Notes under the pieces: generated by a model
Database searches by the model: none
What the model saw: only the letters and a program-made list of their open reading frames with translations
Told to the model about the DNA's origin: nothing
Made by a program: the position numbers and the translations under genes
In this document: positions 22,976 to 36,839 of the stretch, in pieces
Position numbering within the stretch: the first letter of the stretch is position 1
Layout: each line of letters opens with the position of its first letter
DNA from: Sambucus nigra
Taxonomy: Eukaryota > Streptophyta > Magnoliopsida > Dipsacales > Adoxaceae
Assembly (NCBI GenBank): GCA_949130495.1
Contig: OX422220.1
Coordinates: forward strand, 122,573,810-122,637,809
Direction: 5' to 3'
DNA length: 64,000 nt

Positions 22976-24265
22976 TCAAGATTCGTACTCTATTGGTTTC
23001 TTCCCCTCTGCTTTTGAAACAGGTTCCTTGCCAGCAGGAGGATCATCTAAGGCATAAGGGGAATTTATGAAATTAAGGTCTTTGAGCATCCTGATGTTCA
23101 TCACATATGGCCGATCGAGTAGGTTCTCTGGGCGAGATATCTCGACATTGGAATGGAGACTGTAATCGCCAAGATATTTGGAAATCAAACACTGAGGGAT
23201 TGCCCGAGCAGGAATCCAGCTCATGCCGAGTTTAAATGGAGGCACTGGCAGGTCAAGCAACCCATGATTATAGTAATCCCACAAATAGTGACCTTGTTCC
23301 AATTGTACCACACCCAAGGCATTTAACTATCCTTGCTTATACCCCTCGTTGTTCGACTGCTGAATCTGGTCATCGAGGTGATATAGGGCTTCATTATAAC
23401 CAACCATCCTGAACTCTCTGGGATGCTTGTGGAATTGATAAGTCAACCTTTCCAACTGCTCGTGAAGATTTTTTACAAAGAGTTCTTTATTCTCCAAGGC
23501 AGACTTTTGCGCAGAGAGCTGCTCATCCAGATTCTGGATCTTCCTGTACATCTCTGCCAGAGCTTTATTCTTCGTAACTAACTGAACTGCTTGATTTTCC
23601 AGAGAAGCTTGAGTTCTTGCCTCTTTAATAGTAAGATGAGCAACTCTTACTCGTCCCCGAGAACCTCTTGCTCGTCCACGAGTAGAGGTAGAAGGACCAA
23701 CTCTCTTCAAGGTTTCCAATTCGTCTCTCAGATTAGAATTTTCAACCTCCAAGAAAGAGAAACCCTCGTCGTTGATAGGGACCAAAGCGTTCGAGGAAGA
23801 CGCTGCAGATTTCAACAGAGACACCTCTCCTCACAGGTTATTATTTTCCTACTCCAGCAACTCAGCTATCTTCCTGTGCTCTTTGACCTCGGCCTTAAAA
23901 GTTCTCTCCCTCACATCATAAGCAGCGAACAACTTATCATATCCCTTATCAGCATTTAGTTGCTGATACTTTTTCTCATATCCCTGGTGTAAAAGGGCTG
24001 TAGACTCCTTGTATTATTGTTGAAGATCCTCGAGAGTGCCCTGGAGGTCTTCAATCATCTCATAATATGCTACATTATTAGCCACTGCCCGGTCGAGCAG
24101 ACACTTTAAGTACTGGTAGGCTTCGACTGCTTGCTCTGAAACACCCGGACCGAGGATATCAATAATTTGAGCTTCGATCATATCTGTATGACCAGCTTTG
24201 AAGTATTCATTACATTGTCTCAACAATTTTGTATCATGAGCAGATATCAATTCCATCCTAGCCAT
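22976..24265 (-). pseudogene. antisense ORF-B of Tat copy 2 (coiled-coil protein, unknown role)
   Basis: One reading frame of 430 codons from ATG at 24263-24265 to TGA at 22976-22978, opposite to gag-pol. It has no frameshift and is broken only by four stops at 24014-24016, 23849-23851, 23831-23833 and 23327-23329. The middle is heptad-like and rich in Glu, Lys, Leu and Gln (likely coiled coil), with a basic patch RGRARGSRGRVRV near residues 190-205. The C-terminal 110 residues are globular in look (DYYNHGLLDLPVPPFKLG). The tail is shared with copy 1 (3-227). I do not recognise a domain. In related elements antisense ORFs occupy this place (Grande); nuclear or RNA-binding roles are only speculation. 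Confidence 0.75.
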
Positions 24266-25286
24266 AAACTAGTGAAAGGAAGAGATATCAAGAATCAATA
24301 AGAGTGCAAATAGAGTAATAAGAAGAGAATCAACAGTATAATTCAAAATTTCAAATTTTATTACATCATAAAAGAGAAGTACATAGTTCAGAGTTACATT
24401 TGACAAATAAAATAAAACAGAGAGAAAAGTCTAAACAACTCTACACCTTCTCTTTGTCTCCCAAAACTTTCTCGGGAGGCTGGGATGAAGAAGAAAGTTG
24501 CTCGGTGGGTGCTGAAAGCTGCTCGGCTAAAATGTTAGTTAACTGGAGCTGCTCGGTAGGAGTAATAGTGGGTTGGGGTTGTTCGTAGCGAAGTTCAACA
24601 ATAGGTACTTGATCCCCAACCAACATAGAAGATTACTCAGAGGCAGCTTCGTCCTCTTCTTCTTCCCCGGGAGTAGGAGGGGGGACAGGAATGTGTCGCT
24701 GAAACAGGTTAGAGTTCTCATCGACATTCATCTCTGTCAGAGCAGCCACCCAACCATCCCTGAAATATTTGAAGCTTCCATACTCCATTTGTGAGACCAT
24801 GGCAGCCAAACCCTTATTCTAACCTTAGTCCCAGCCAGCACTGAAGGACTTTTTTACAGCCAACTTCCTTTTCACCTTTTTTGAGGAAAGTTTCTCGGAT
24901 AGAAGTACCTCGACATCTTTCAACTTCTTTTCTTCCTCCTCCTTCTGACGACCAACGTCACGAAGTCTACCCATCTCTTCCTCAGCAGACTTGAGCTTAC
25001 CTTCAAGCTCCCCAGCATTTTGGAGCTTCCCTTCGAGCTCTTTATTCTTACTTTCCAATTCTTTTATTTTCCTCTCCAATCCCTTGGAGACCTCAATAAC
25101 CTGATCCCTCTCCTGCTCGGTGGAACTAAGCTTCTTCTCCCAAGCAGCTTTATCATCAACATACTTCTGATGAGAATCCTTCAGAGACTGCGTCAGACCC
25201 ACCAAAGCTTCCTCTACACCTGACGAGGAACTTGAAGCTTTAATAGCTTCATCCTTCTTCAAAATTGTATTGAAACGGGTTACCAA

Positions 25287-25364
25287 CTGGGAAAAGAAAA
25301 CAATAGCAAGTCAGTGCAAATATATAACAACGGAAAAATGAAAGTTTAGGATAATGATACTTAC
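25287..25364 (-). other. intron 2 of antisense ORF-A
   Basis: On the minus strand, donor TTCT|GTAAGT and acceptor TTTTCTTTTCCCAG|TTGG bound 78 bp. Both flanking exons are in phase 0, so the frame continues directly. The sequence fits plant introns well. Confidence 0.75.
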
Positions 25365-26047
25365 AGAAGTAATATGACGAGCAACCAATGTGGTAACCAT
25401 ATCCCGAGAAAGATTTTCTTCAATACCTTGGATCTCGGGGATGATCCAAGATTTCACCGATCTCATGGCAGAGCTCGAAGCAATGAAAGTGGGAACACCG
25501 CTTCTAGTAGTTGGAGGCTGAGAGATGGATTCAGCCAAATTGACCGAGGAGCTCTTCTTCAGCCTCCTCTAAGGAACATCAATGGTCTCGACCAAGGATG
25601 TAGTCTTAGTCGGGGATATGACAATAACCTCGCATGGAGCAGTGACCTTGCCAGGAGCCACTAGGGGCTTCTCGACAACCTTCACAGTAGCAGCCGGAGG
25701 AGGTGCATCGATTTTTCTTGTCCCTTCTTCTCGGACATCATATTTGCTTTTCTTTGCCTCTCCAGCAATAGAGGCAGATTTCTCAAAGAGGGAAGGAGCT
25801 CTTCTTTTCTTCATTCTTTCACTCAGAGGAATATGTGACTCAGGTGAAGAACTTGCAGAAGCTGGTACTGGTTCTACGTCACTTATCACCGAACGAGCAG
25901 TAAAAGACGAGGTGTAACTCTTGTACTGCAGCAAATATGAAGCTGATCTGATATGCTCGTCGGCAACAGTCTGATGCAAACCCCAGATAAGTTTAAGATG
26001 TTTTAAATTAACTTCTGTCTCTTTTGGAGACTTTCTCTTGCTGTCAA

Positions 26048-26138
26048 CTTCAAATAAATTAAAATTAAAATATCAGTGACACATTTTATCAAACACAAAG
26101 GAAGCATAATTTCGAAAATAAAATAAAATAAAAACAAC
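26048..26138 (-). other. intron 1 of antisense ORF-A
   Basis: 91 bp, T-rich, donor ATAG|GTTGTT and acceptor TTATTTGAAG|TTGAC on the minus strand. The phase (1) is kept. The donor is weaker than that of intron 2. Confidence 0.55.
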
Positions 26139-26806
26139 CTATCCCATTGCCATAGGGAGGGCATCTAGGACCCTGGTACACATCATTTTCAGTTAGTGGA
26201 GGGTGTTGCCAATTTTTCATAACAACACCGTGCTCGAAGTAATCCCTATTGGCATATAGGAGATTGACTACTAGAGCCCTATTTAAAAACCTAGTTTTTA
26301 AATAAAAAGTATTGTCACCAACAACCCATCTATAATAAAACATAATTTCTGGAATTCCTATACGGGTTCCATGAATCTGATTTAATCTATGAACTCCATT
26401 AACTATTGTCCATGTGTTGGGGGCTATTTTTGCAGGAACCACATCAAAATATTGACAGAATTCCAGATACAAAGGGTTTGAGGGAAAAGAAAAGCCACAT
26501 TCAGCCACAAAGAGACTGGAGAACCAATGTCCCTCAGCCAAACGGAAATAATCTGAAGGTTCAGAAAGTTCCTCCAGAACAACCCATGAAGGAATAGAGA
26601 AATCAGAACGAAACTTATCAAGCGACTCAACAAGGTAAACCGTGATGAATAAAGTAAATAAAAGAGAAAGAAGAAGATCTTACAGGAAAAGGATGGATTT
26701 GTTGACAACGAACGATGAAAGGGATGAACGCACAAGAGAGAGAGAAAATGGAAAACTCAAAGATACAGATTTCAAAAAGTAGAAGACGATATGATTTTCT
26801 GCAACG

Positions 26807-26852
26807 CTTAAATACCTTACCTTGGGAAAATGTAAAGATAATGATTATAAAG
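26807..26852 (-). promoter_or_regulatory. possible promoter of the antisense genes
   Basis: TATTTAAG (26808-26815) and TTTATAATC (26844-26852) on the minus strand lie 140-190 bp upstream of the first ORF-A exon and inside the 3' LTR border. This is a sequence match only. Confidence 0.3.
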
Positions 26853-27047
26853 GGAGATGTTTATGCTACCGACGGCTAAAAGGACAAAAAGGGCGCGGAG
26901 ATCAAAGCAGTTAGAAAAATTTAAAAAGTCTGATTCTATGAATTCGAAAAGAAAAAATAAATGCAAAGAAAATGATCCTAAAATTCAGGATGACCATTTA
27001 ATCCCTCCATATTTTGAGAAGAATGTTCCATACTCCTCAGTCTCGAA

Positions 27048-27068
27048 CTGTGAAACATTGGGGGCTTC
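27048..27068 (+). promoter_or_regulatory. polypurine tract of Tat copy 2
   Basis: GAAACATTGGGGGCTTC directly precedes the 3' LTR; the GGGGG run is the probable plus-strand primer. It is short compared with other families. Confidence 0.6.
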
Positions 27069-27623
27069 TATTGATACAAAATTTAGTCTGCTGACATGGC
27101 TCAATTAAGTGGAGACACATGTCAATCTGCGTGGCAATAACAAACATTTCTGAACAACACCTTGACTTCGAGGAACTCAATTTCCCCGACCAACTCAGAC
27201 ACTCAGAGCATTAGGTTCTCTCTGAGGAACTTTACTGCACCGAGCAACTCATGGATACCGAGATACTTAGGCGGTTCGAGCAGCTTAGGCAGTCCGAGCT
27301 GCACCTCGATCAGAGCATTTATTATCAGACATGTAAGAGGGTTAAATACTGATTATTATCATACAGATGTATACGCTTATTGGACAGCTATGTATGATCC
27401 TTTCTCATGTACAACCTCAGGGCTATAAATACATTGTATCATCCTCATTGTAAGGGGGACCGAAATTTCTGGAGATAAATACATTGTATCAAACAATCAA
27501 TAATAACACAAACAGTGGACGTAGGCCATTCGTTCAAGGCTGAACCACTTTAAAATATCTTGTCTTATTTATTTTTTATCTGTGATTAAACAATTAGAGA
27601 TAATCTAATTTTTTACATCAACA
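27069..27623 (+). repeat. 3' LTR of Tat copy 2
   Basis: 555 bp, starting TATTGATAC (first G of TGTTGA changed to A) and ending ACATCAACA. It carries the same TATA box (27423-27431). Confidence 0.95.
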
Positions 27624-27628
27624 GTTAT
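27624..27628. repeat. target-site duplication GTTAT, right
   Basis: Partner of 15463-15467. Confidence 0.92.
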
Positions 27629-29292
27629 AAAAGAAATTATTTTTCTAGTATGCTTACATGAGGTTTTCTTACAAAAATTAAGTTTTAAGAAAACAAGAAA
27701 AAATGCTTTTTTTAAGAACACATGGTATTTTTAACCTTGAAATGTGAAGAGTAGGCCCATAAAATGTAAACTCGTGTCAGTATCCAATTTAGATTCATAT
27801 TTTAAGGATTTCTAGGCCTGAAACCCTCTAAAATATGTGTAGAAACGTCCAGTGTATTGATAGATGACATTTAAACATGATATATAAAGTTTAAGATGTG
27901 TTTCATGAGAAAGTAAGAAAGTTTGGAAATTAGTCCCTTAAATTTCTTATAAATGTTATTAACAGTGAAGAAAAATAATGTTTGAGACTACATATGATGA
28001 TAGGGCAAAGATGGATAGTTTGCTAAATGGCCTTCAAATGATTAAATGTATTTTATGTGATTTAAGAACAAAATGATGAAGCATGGGTTTTAGACATAAA
28101 ATCATAAGAGGGGTGATTTTTGAATGAAAAATGATGCCGTAGATAAGTAAGTATGTTTTTCACAAGGTTTCGATAAGCAAAGGGTAAAATGGTCATTTTG
28201 GTAAAATTGAGGGTCCTAATGGTCGTACTTCCTCATTAGACTTTTTGGGTCGATTTTCTTGAAAAACGGGTGAAGTAGATAAATTGCATGCAAACGGTTA
28301 GAAATGGTGAAACGAGCCGTAAAAATGATAAAACGGTAAAAATGATGGAATAATGTGGACATTGATAAAAATATTAATCATGTTAATATGGACTCAAATG
28401 AGACTGGGAATAATTAAGAATGTCCCAATGCCCTGGGGTGAAAGACCTAAAATCACTGGCCAGAGCATATTGTAACAGATTCGGCGGTATGGTGCCCCTT
28501 AAAGTATGTGAATATATAAAAGATTATGAGAAAAGGTAATGGAAACGAAAATGAACGTGGTTGTGCTTAAAGAATGTAAATGAGACAACCTAATGAAATA
28601 GATGAAATAGAGACTAAGGGATAAAATATGATTAAGTAGTCACCAGACCCAATAAAGGGTGGTATGAAATGGTTAAGTGTGAGTATGAGCACATTGCTCA
28701 GGTGTATTTCATGGTTGTTGCAATAATACTAGCTAAATTGTTAAACATTTTTAGAATTTTTTAAAATACAAGTTATATGTATAGTATGTTTGTAGAAAAC
28801 GTATAGCATAATGTTACCCACCCCGCCGAGCGTTCACTCACCCCTGTTTTTACATTAAAAACCCCACCCCAGGTTCATCAAGTAGGGGCACTGGCAAGGA
28901 TGCTAGTAAGGCCCCAGTGGACAATAATCGACGTTAGAAGCTCTGTCATTTTATTTAAAATGTCTTTTAAAACATTGAATTCGGGATATTTAAATAATTT
29001 TATTCGGGCCTTTGGCCGTGTGATGTAATAATATATGGACAATTATGATTTACCTCTTATTTGTTTAGCATTGTTGGATTAATGAATTTTCATAAAATAA
29101 CCCTTGTTAATTAACTTAATTACTTAAAGTGATCACTTGTTTTCTTAATCTAAAACTGGTAAGTTAATACTTAACAAACGGTGCATTTGAAGGTTTTTTT
29201 TAAAATAATAAAATAAGACTTTCCCCCATGCCCTATAACTCTGTGATTCAGTGAAGGTTGACCCATCAGTGACCCAAACCCGGGTGGGAGCA
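27629..29292 (+). repeat. chromovirus B 5' LTR, right part
   Basis: Continues the LTR begun at 14576 after the Tat copy 2 insertion. It ends GGGAGCA just before a tRNA-iMet-type primer site. Non-coding, with an R-U5-like block near 28810-28960 (CACCCC-rich, GGTTCATCAAG) resembling that of chromovirus A near 49100-49200 in layout. Confidence 0.75.
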
Positions 29293-29293
29293 T

Positions 29294-29304
29294 TGGTATC
29301 AGAG
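29294..29304 (+). promoter_or_regulatory. primer binding site, tRNA-iMet type (chromovirus B)
   Basis: TGGTATCAGAG, the standard plant initiator-Met complement, one base after the LTR CA end. Confidence 0.88.
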
Positions 29305-29663
29305 AAACAAGATTTTAAGGTCTGACGGAGTGTTTACACAATCTTAGCACGCTTTCCTTGTACATTTCTGTTGTAGTTACCACTTTAGATACTGTTTAAG
29401 TTGATATATTCATCTATCGCCTTCATTTTGCATAATTGCGTATTGATCTCTCCTTCCTTGTGTAGATGTCTACCATCGTGGTAGATCTAGTGGGTATGGG
29501 AATAGTGAGATTAGACGCATGATATAGGTCGTGCGCTACTTGTAGATTCCCAATCGCAGCAACAGAGGGAAAACTGTGTTGAAACAGTTGAGATCACTAC
29601 TTCTGCCTCCATTCTGAAGGAGTTCATGAGGCTACATCCACCCAACTTTAAATGGGCAGCTGG
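29305..29663 (+). pseudogene. chromovirus B leader and gag start, truncated
   Basis: The leader is followed by a readable gag fragment, LKEFMRLHPPNFKWAAG near 29614-29664, similar to the start of the capsid region in Tekay/Del elements. The similarity stops at about 29664, so the rest of this element is lost or displaced. Confidence 0.55.
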
Positions 29664-29835
29664 CACTACACCCAAAAGGTAAAAATGGCACCTTTCACCT
29701 GGCCAGCCTTGTCACGGTCAAATATCGTGACAAAAAAAACGAGTTTTTAATCAGGGTCTTTGACTATGGAAACTTTAAAAGTTATCACGATTAAAGACCT
29801 TGACAGGTCCGTGACACTAATAAAAAGAAAATCCC
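29664..29835 (+). mobile_element. possible CACTA transposon end
   Basis: CACTACACCCAAAAGG begins exactly where the gag similarity stops, and is followed by a perfect inverted repeat GTCACG/CGTGAC (29712-29732) and more GTGAC words. This is the usual look of a CACTA end with subterminal repeats. I find no matching right end in the window. Confidence 0.3.
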
Positions 29836-29878
29836 TCAAAACTCTCTTTATTCCTTTCCCTCCTTCTTATCAATAGCC

Positions 29879-32548
<2,670 letters not shown>

Positions 32549-35500
32549 CAGTGTTTGTTTGGGTAACACATAATGACGATAACTTAAGGAACATAAGAGT
32601 CCCCAAAGCCACTTTTATATTCACAAACCTTCCCTACAAAAACCAGGTCTAATTAGCATTAACTGGAAATCTGTTATATTAATGATGAAATCGAAATTGG
32701 CAGAAACCGATATCAAATGTGTCAAACTAAGAAAATGAAAACAGGTCTAATTAGCATTCTCAGGCCTAATTAGCATTATTAGTTGGTCATATGTGATGAC
32801 CAACTAAGGCTCTGTTGCATAATTTCCAGCCCTACAAAATACGTTCAGAAGGATGGAGCATCGTCCAGGGTCTTGGAGGCCAACATCATAGCCTTGTTCT
32901 ATAACAGTGTGGAAAAGCATGCCAGAGATATTGAATAACACATAGATCTAAATACCTAGGGCATAACATCACACACAAAAATAATCATAAAAAATATATG
33001 GTGATATAAAAAACTAAACAAAACCTCAAAATTGATCAGTTTTAGCAACCTAAACAACTATGTACATAGTCCATAAATGTGTCACCAAATATGTACATAG
33101 TACATTCAAATCCATAACAATAATGATTTCGAAAATATACATGTGGAAATAGAATAACTCATAGTTACATCCATTGTAAATTACCTTCACATAAAAGGAA
33201 TCGAGACCAATATAAAAAAACTGATTTAAAACCCCGAATTATCGGACTTATAGCAGAAAGCTTTCTAACTACAGGTCAAGGGATAAAACATTAGATAATC
33301 ATAATATCATGCATCCATAAGAATGTAAACAATTAAACTATTGAAACTATTAACACATCAAAATCTAGCATGCTAAACTGGTTTCCTGGAATTAAATTTT
33401 GATGACCTCATTTGTGTTTTGGAGTTAGGAATATGGTGCAAGCCATACATATTCTCGGTGATATCTGGACGTCAGTGAAATGATTTGCATTAAACCCCTG
33501 CCTCGGGAACTGTGAAACTCACTCATTATTCGCTTTTTATTCACATAACATTTATGCATCTCATCTCCACTTCCACAGATGCATACCTGAAAAAGGAAAG
33601 ACGAATACATAAAATTCATGCGACATATTTAATTTGTTGGTTGGGAGTAGTGTTTAAAATACAACTAATTTAAATGTTTTCACAAAGGTAAAATACAACA
33701 CATCTAAACTGACATAAGTATGAGAACAAACAACTTCCAAATCTGAAACTGAACAGTAAAAGGCCTAGGACAGTAAATGGAAAAAATAAAAACGAAAAGG
33801 TCCTAGGATAGAAGTATGGGAACAAACAACTTCCAAATCCAATTCAGCCCCATGTCAATAAGATGAAGGCCTAGGAAAGGAAAAGGAAAAAGGAAAAAAA
33901 GTTTGAACCTGGAACCAATAACTTCCACATTTCATGCAGATGCAAATAGTATAAAAAGAGGAGTTTAGTATCTTCAATCACATCCACCAACATAAACATT
34001 ATAAAATAGAATAAAATGAGGCATTTTTTATTTTCAAACAGAGAACACAAAACAGGCGAGCACAATTGCAATATAGTTCAATGGATCACAAAATAGATGA
34101 GTACAATTGGAGGGCAATAGACTATATGATTACTATAGTTCTTACTAATGTTATCACACCAAATTCTGGCTAATTTATGTGAACGTTGTGAATATAAAAG
34201 AATTTAACAATGCAAAATATAATAAATGACAACCTACTTAAAATGGCTTGTTCATCTATGGATTTGTAACTGAAAATAGAGGGCAAAAGTTTCATTAACT
34301 GAGTTTTTCAAAATAAACAGATGCCCTTCTTTAAACTACTCTTCATCTTTTTGTACACTTGATTGAACAAACAAGACCTAGTGAATGTTAATCATTAGAT
34401 AAACAACAATTAATTCAACTCACATACCGAAGGCATTACACTAAGGAAGAAAAGAACAAAATTACAAATAATAAATTAATATACATAAAATATCTTCAAG
34501 CGACTACTAAAATTATAGCAATAACATCATTTTAAGGTGGTAAATGGGTTAATCGCATTACAAATAACAAATTAATAGACATTAAATACTTCCTAAGAGA
34601 AAGAAATACCAACATTGATCAGAAATCACAATCAAAACCATGAAGAACAAACCCTACTTTCAATCAAAAAATATATCAGAACAACTTGCCAAATACAACC
34701 TACTTAAAATGGCTTGTTCATCCATGGATTTGTAACTGAAAAAAGGGGTAAAAGTTTCATTAACTGAGTTTTTCAAAATACATAGATGGCCTTCTTTGAA
34801 CTAATCTTCATCTTTTTGTACACTTGATTGAACAAAGAAGACTTATTGAATATTAATCATTAGATAAATAAAAATTAATTCAACTCACATACCAAAGGCA
34901 TTACAATATGGAAGAAAAGAACAAAATTACAAATAATAAATTAATAGACATAAAATATCTTCAAGCAGCTACTAAAATTATAGCAATAACATCATTTTAA
35001 GGTGGTAAATGGGTTAATCGCATTACAAATAACAAATTAATAGACACAAAATACTTGCTAAGATAAATAAATACCAATATTGCTTAGGAATCACAATCAA
35101 AACCATGAAGAACAAACCCTACTCTCAATAAAAAAAATATATCAGAAAAACTCGCCAAATACAACCTAGTTAAAATGGCTTTTTCATCCATGGATTTGTA
35201 ACTGAAAACAGGGGGTAAAAGTTTCATTAACTGAGTTTTTCAAAATACACAGATGCCCTTCTTTGAACTACTCTTTATCTTTTTGTACACTTGATGGAAC
35301 AAAGAAGACCTATTGAATATTAATCATTAGATAAACAACAATTAATTAAACTCACATACCAAAGGCATTGCAATAAGAAAGAAACAAACAAAATTAAAAA
35401 TAACAAATTAATAGTATAAAATATCTTCAAGCGACTACTAAAATTATAGCAATAACATCATTTTAAGGTGGTAAATGGGTTAATGGCATTACAAATAACA

Positions 35501-36839
35501 AATTAATAGACATAAAATACTTGTTAACAGAACAAAATACCAATATTGCTCAGAAATCACAATCAAAACCATAAAGAACAAACCCTACCCTCAATAAAAA
35601 AATATATCAAAACAACTTGCCAAATACACATTCACCTTCTTATACTATGTAGAAAACTCACCTCACATTCACGTTGTTTCTTCCCTCGCTGCAGATAACG
35701 TGAGTAAATCATTTCATAGAGTGTATAAACATTTCATAAAGGGCAAACTCACCTCATATTTGGTGATGAATGATAATCAGAGCAAGAAAATTGTGCAAGA
35801 GCTTGAGGTATGGCGTGTTTACAGCTATCAAACACCCAAAAAAGTGAGCATAAGTTACTTATGAAAACTATCAAACACCCAAAAATTAAATAATCAACTT
35901 GTTCATTATTGGATTCAAATGTGAGAGTTACGACACAAACCCCAATGTTTACATCCGATGCAACACTAAGACAACCATTTTTAACATTCGTGTAGAAACA
36001 AATACCAATGTATATGTTAATATGAATGTTATTTATGGTCTAAGGGATAATTCATGCTAAAACCTTGTGGATCCTAATATTTACTCTCATAAAAACTTGT
36101 GATCTTCCTGTCCAAGATCAAAACTAATATCACAATGAATTAACAAAGGTGTGATGTGCAATATAAACCAAATAGTATCTCCACGAACCATAAAAGAAAT
36201 CTTATATGAAAAAATAAACTGATTAGTATACTTTGTTAATTCATTGGCATAACAATTCAATTGTTGGTTATAATATTGATTCAACAATATTATATGGAAA
36301 AAAAGGCAACTCGCAATTGCATTCTAAAATTTGAATAACACAACTTGCAACGATCAATTTCACACAAAACAGGTATATTTTGATAACACATTATAGATAT
36401 TACCCATGCAAGTGACACGGTTAAAACTATTATGGGGTACCTATGACACTAACATACGAATGTGATGTCTACACAAAGATCGTGATGTTATAGCAATACA
36501 ATGAGGGATACACGCCAATTCCAAGCAAAACTGATTTGAAGCTTGTATTGACATCATAATATCAAACCAAAAACCATACAAAACTATCAAATTTGAAAAA
36601 TCTGAAATATAATCTTATATTGGAAAACACATATTTCAAGGTTACAAACATAGTCCTAGCTTAATACTAAGCTAACAAAAGTTATTATAAAAGAATAGTT
36701 TGGTAATCAACCAACAATAATTTCATAATCTACCAACAATAGTTTCATAACACAGAGTTTAAATACTTAGTAATTAACCTACCAACATAGTGAAAAATAC
36801 CATAAACAATGATAGCACGGGAAAATAATCTCAACTAAC
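32549..36839. other. AT-rich non-coding flank within duplication copy 1
   Basis: No recognisable gene. A minus-strand frame at 33425-33619 is preceded by a plausible splice acceptor (TTTCCTTTTTCAG), so it could be an exon of an old gene; its product is unknown. It contains the 466-bp triplication at 34231-35629. Confidence 0.5.
34231..35629. repeat. three tandem 466-bp units (copy 1)
   Basis: AACCTACTTAAAATGG or its variant starts at 34231, 34697 and 35163. The units differ by scattered substitutions. The same array is at 41061-42460. Confidence 0.9.

Larger units (their letters stand above)
24441..26664 (-). pseudogene. antisense ORF-A of Tat copy 2, spliced, 'gypsy type transposon' domain-like
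   Basis: Three exons on the minus strand: about 26664-26139, 26047-25365 and 25286-24441 (stop TAG). Reading phase is kept across both introns. Exon 1 encodes a block with GFSFPSNPLYLEFCQYFDV and APNTWTIVNGVHRL, similar from memory to the plant 'putative gypsy type transposon' family (Pfam PF04195). Exon 2 is Ser/Pro/Lys-rich with a KKRR-type basic patch (possible nuclear signal). Exon 3 is a long coiled coil (GLERKIKELESKNKELEGK), then an acidic Gln/Pro-rich tail. In-frame stops at 25569-25571, 24825-24827, 24819-24821 and near 24633. The true start is unresolved; a further 5' exon near 26690-26735 is possible. No enzyme motif is seen. Confidence 0.7.
15468..27623 (+). mobile_element. Tat-lineage Ty3/gypsy element, copy 2 (complete, inactive)
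   Basis: A full element of 12,156 bp with two LTRs and a 5-bp target duplication. Order: LTR, primer site, gag, protease, RT-RNase H, second RNase H, integrase (all plus strand), tandem hairpins, then ORF-B and ORF-A on the minus strand, polypurine tract, LTR. The LTRs differ by several percent, including an 18-bp indel, so the insertion is not recent. Gag-pol is broken by nonsense codons and a single frameshift at a GA run. It inserted into the LTR of chromovirus B. Confidence 0.96.

Noticed and set aside
22976..26664. An envelope-like gene of a plant errantivirus type
   Set aside because: The reading frames are on the opposite strand, and no signal peptide or membrane segment is visible.
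33425..33619. Possible host exon on the minus strand (also 40255-40458)
   Set aside because: A plausible acceptor site exists, but I found no donor-linked neighbour exon or recognisable domain, so I kept it as a note only.
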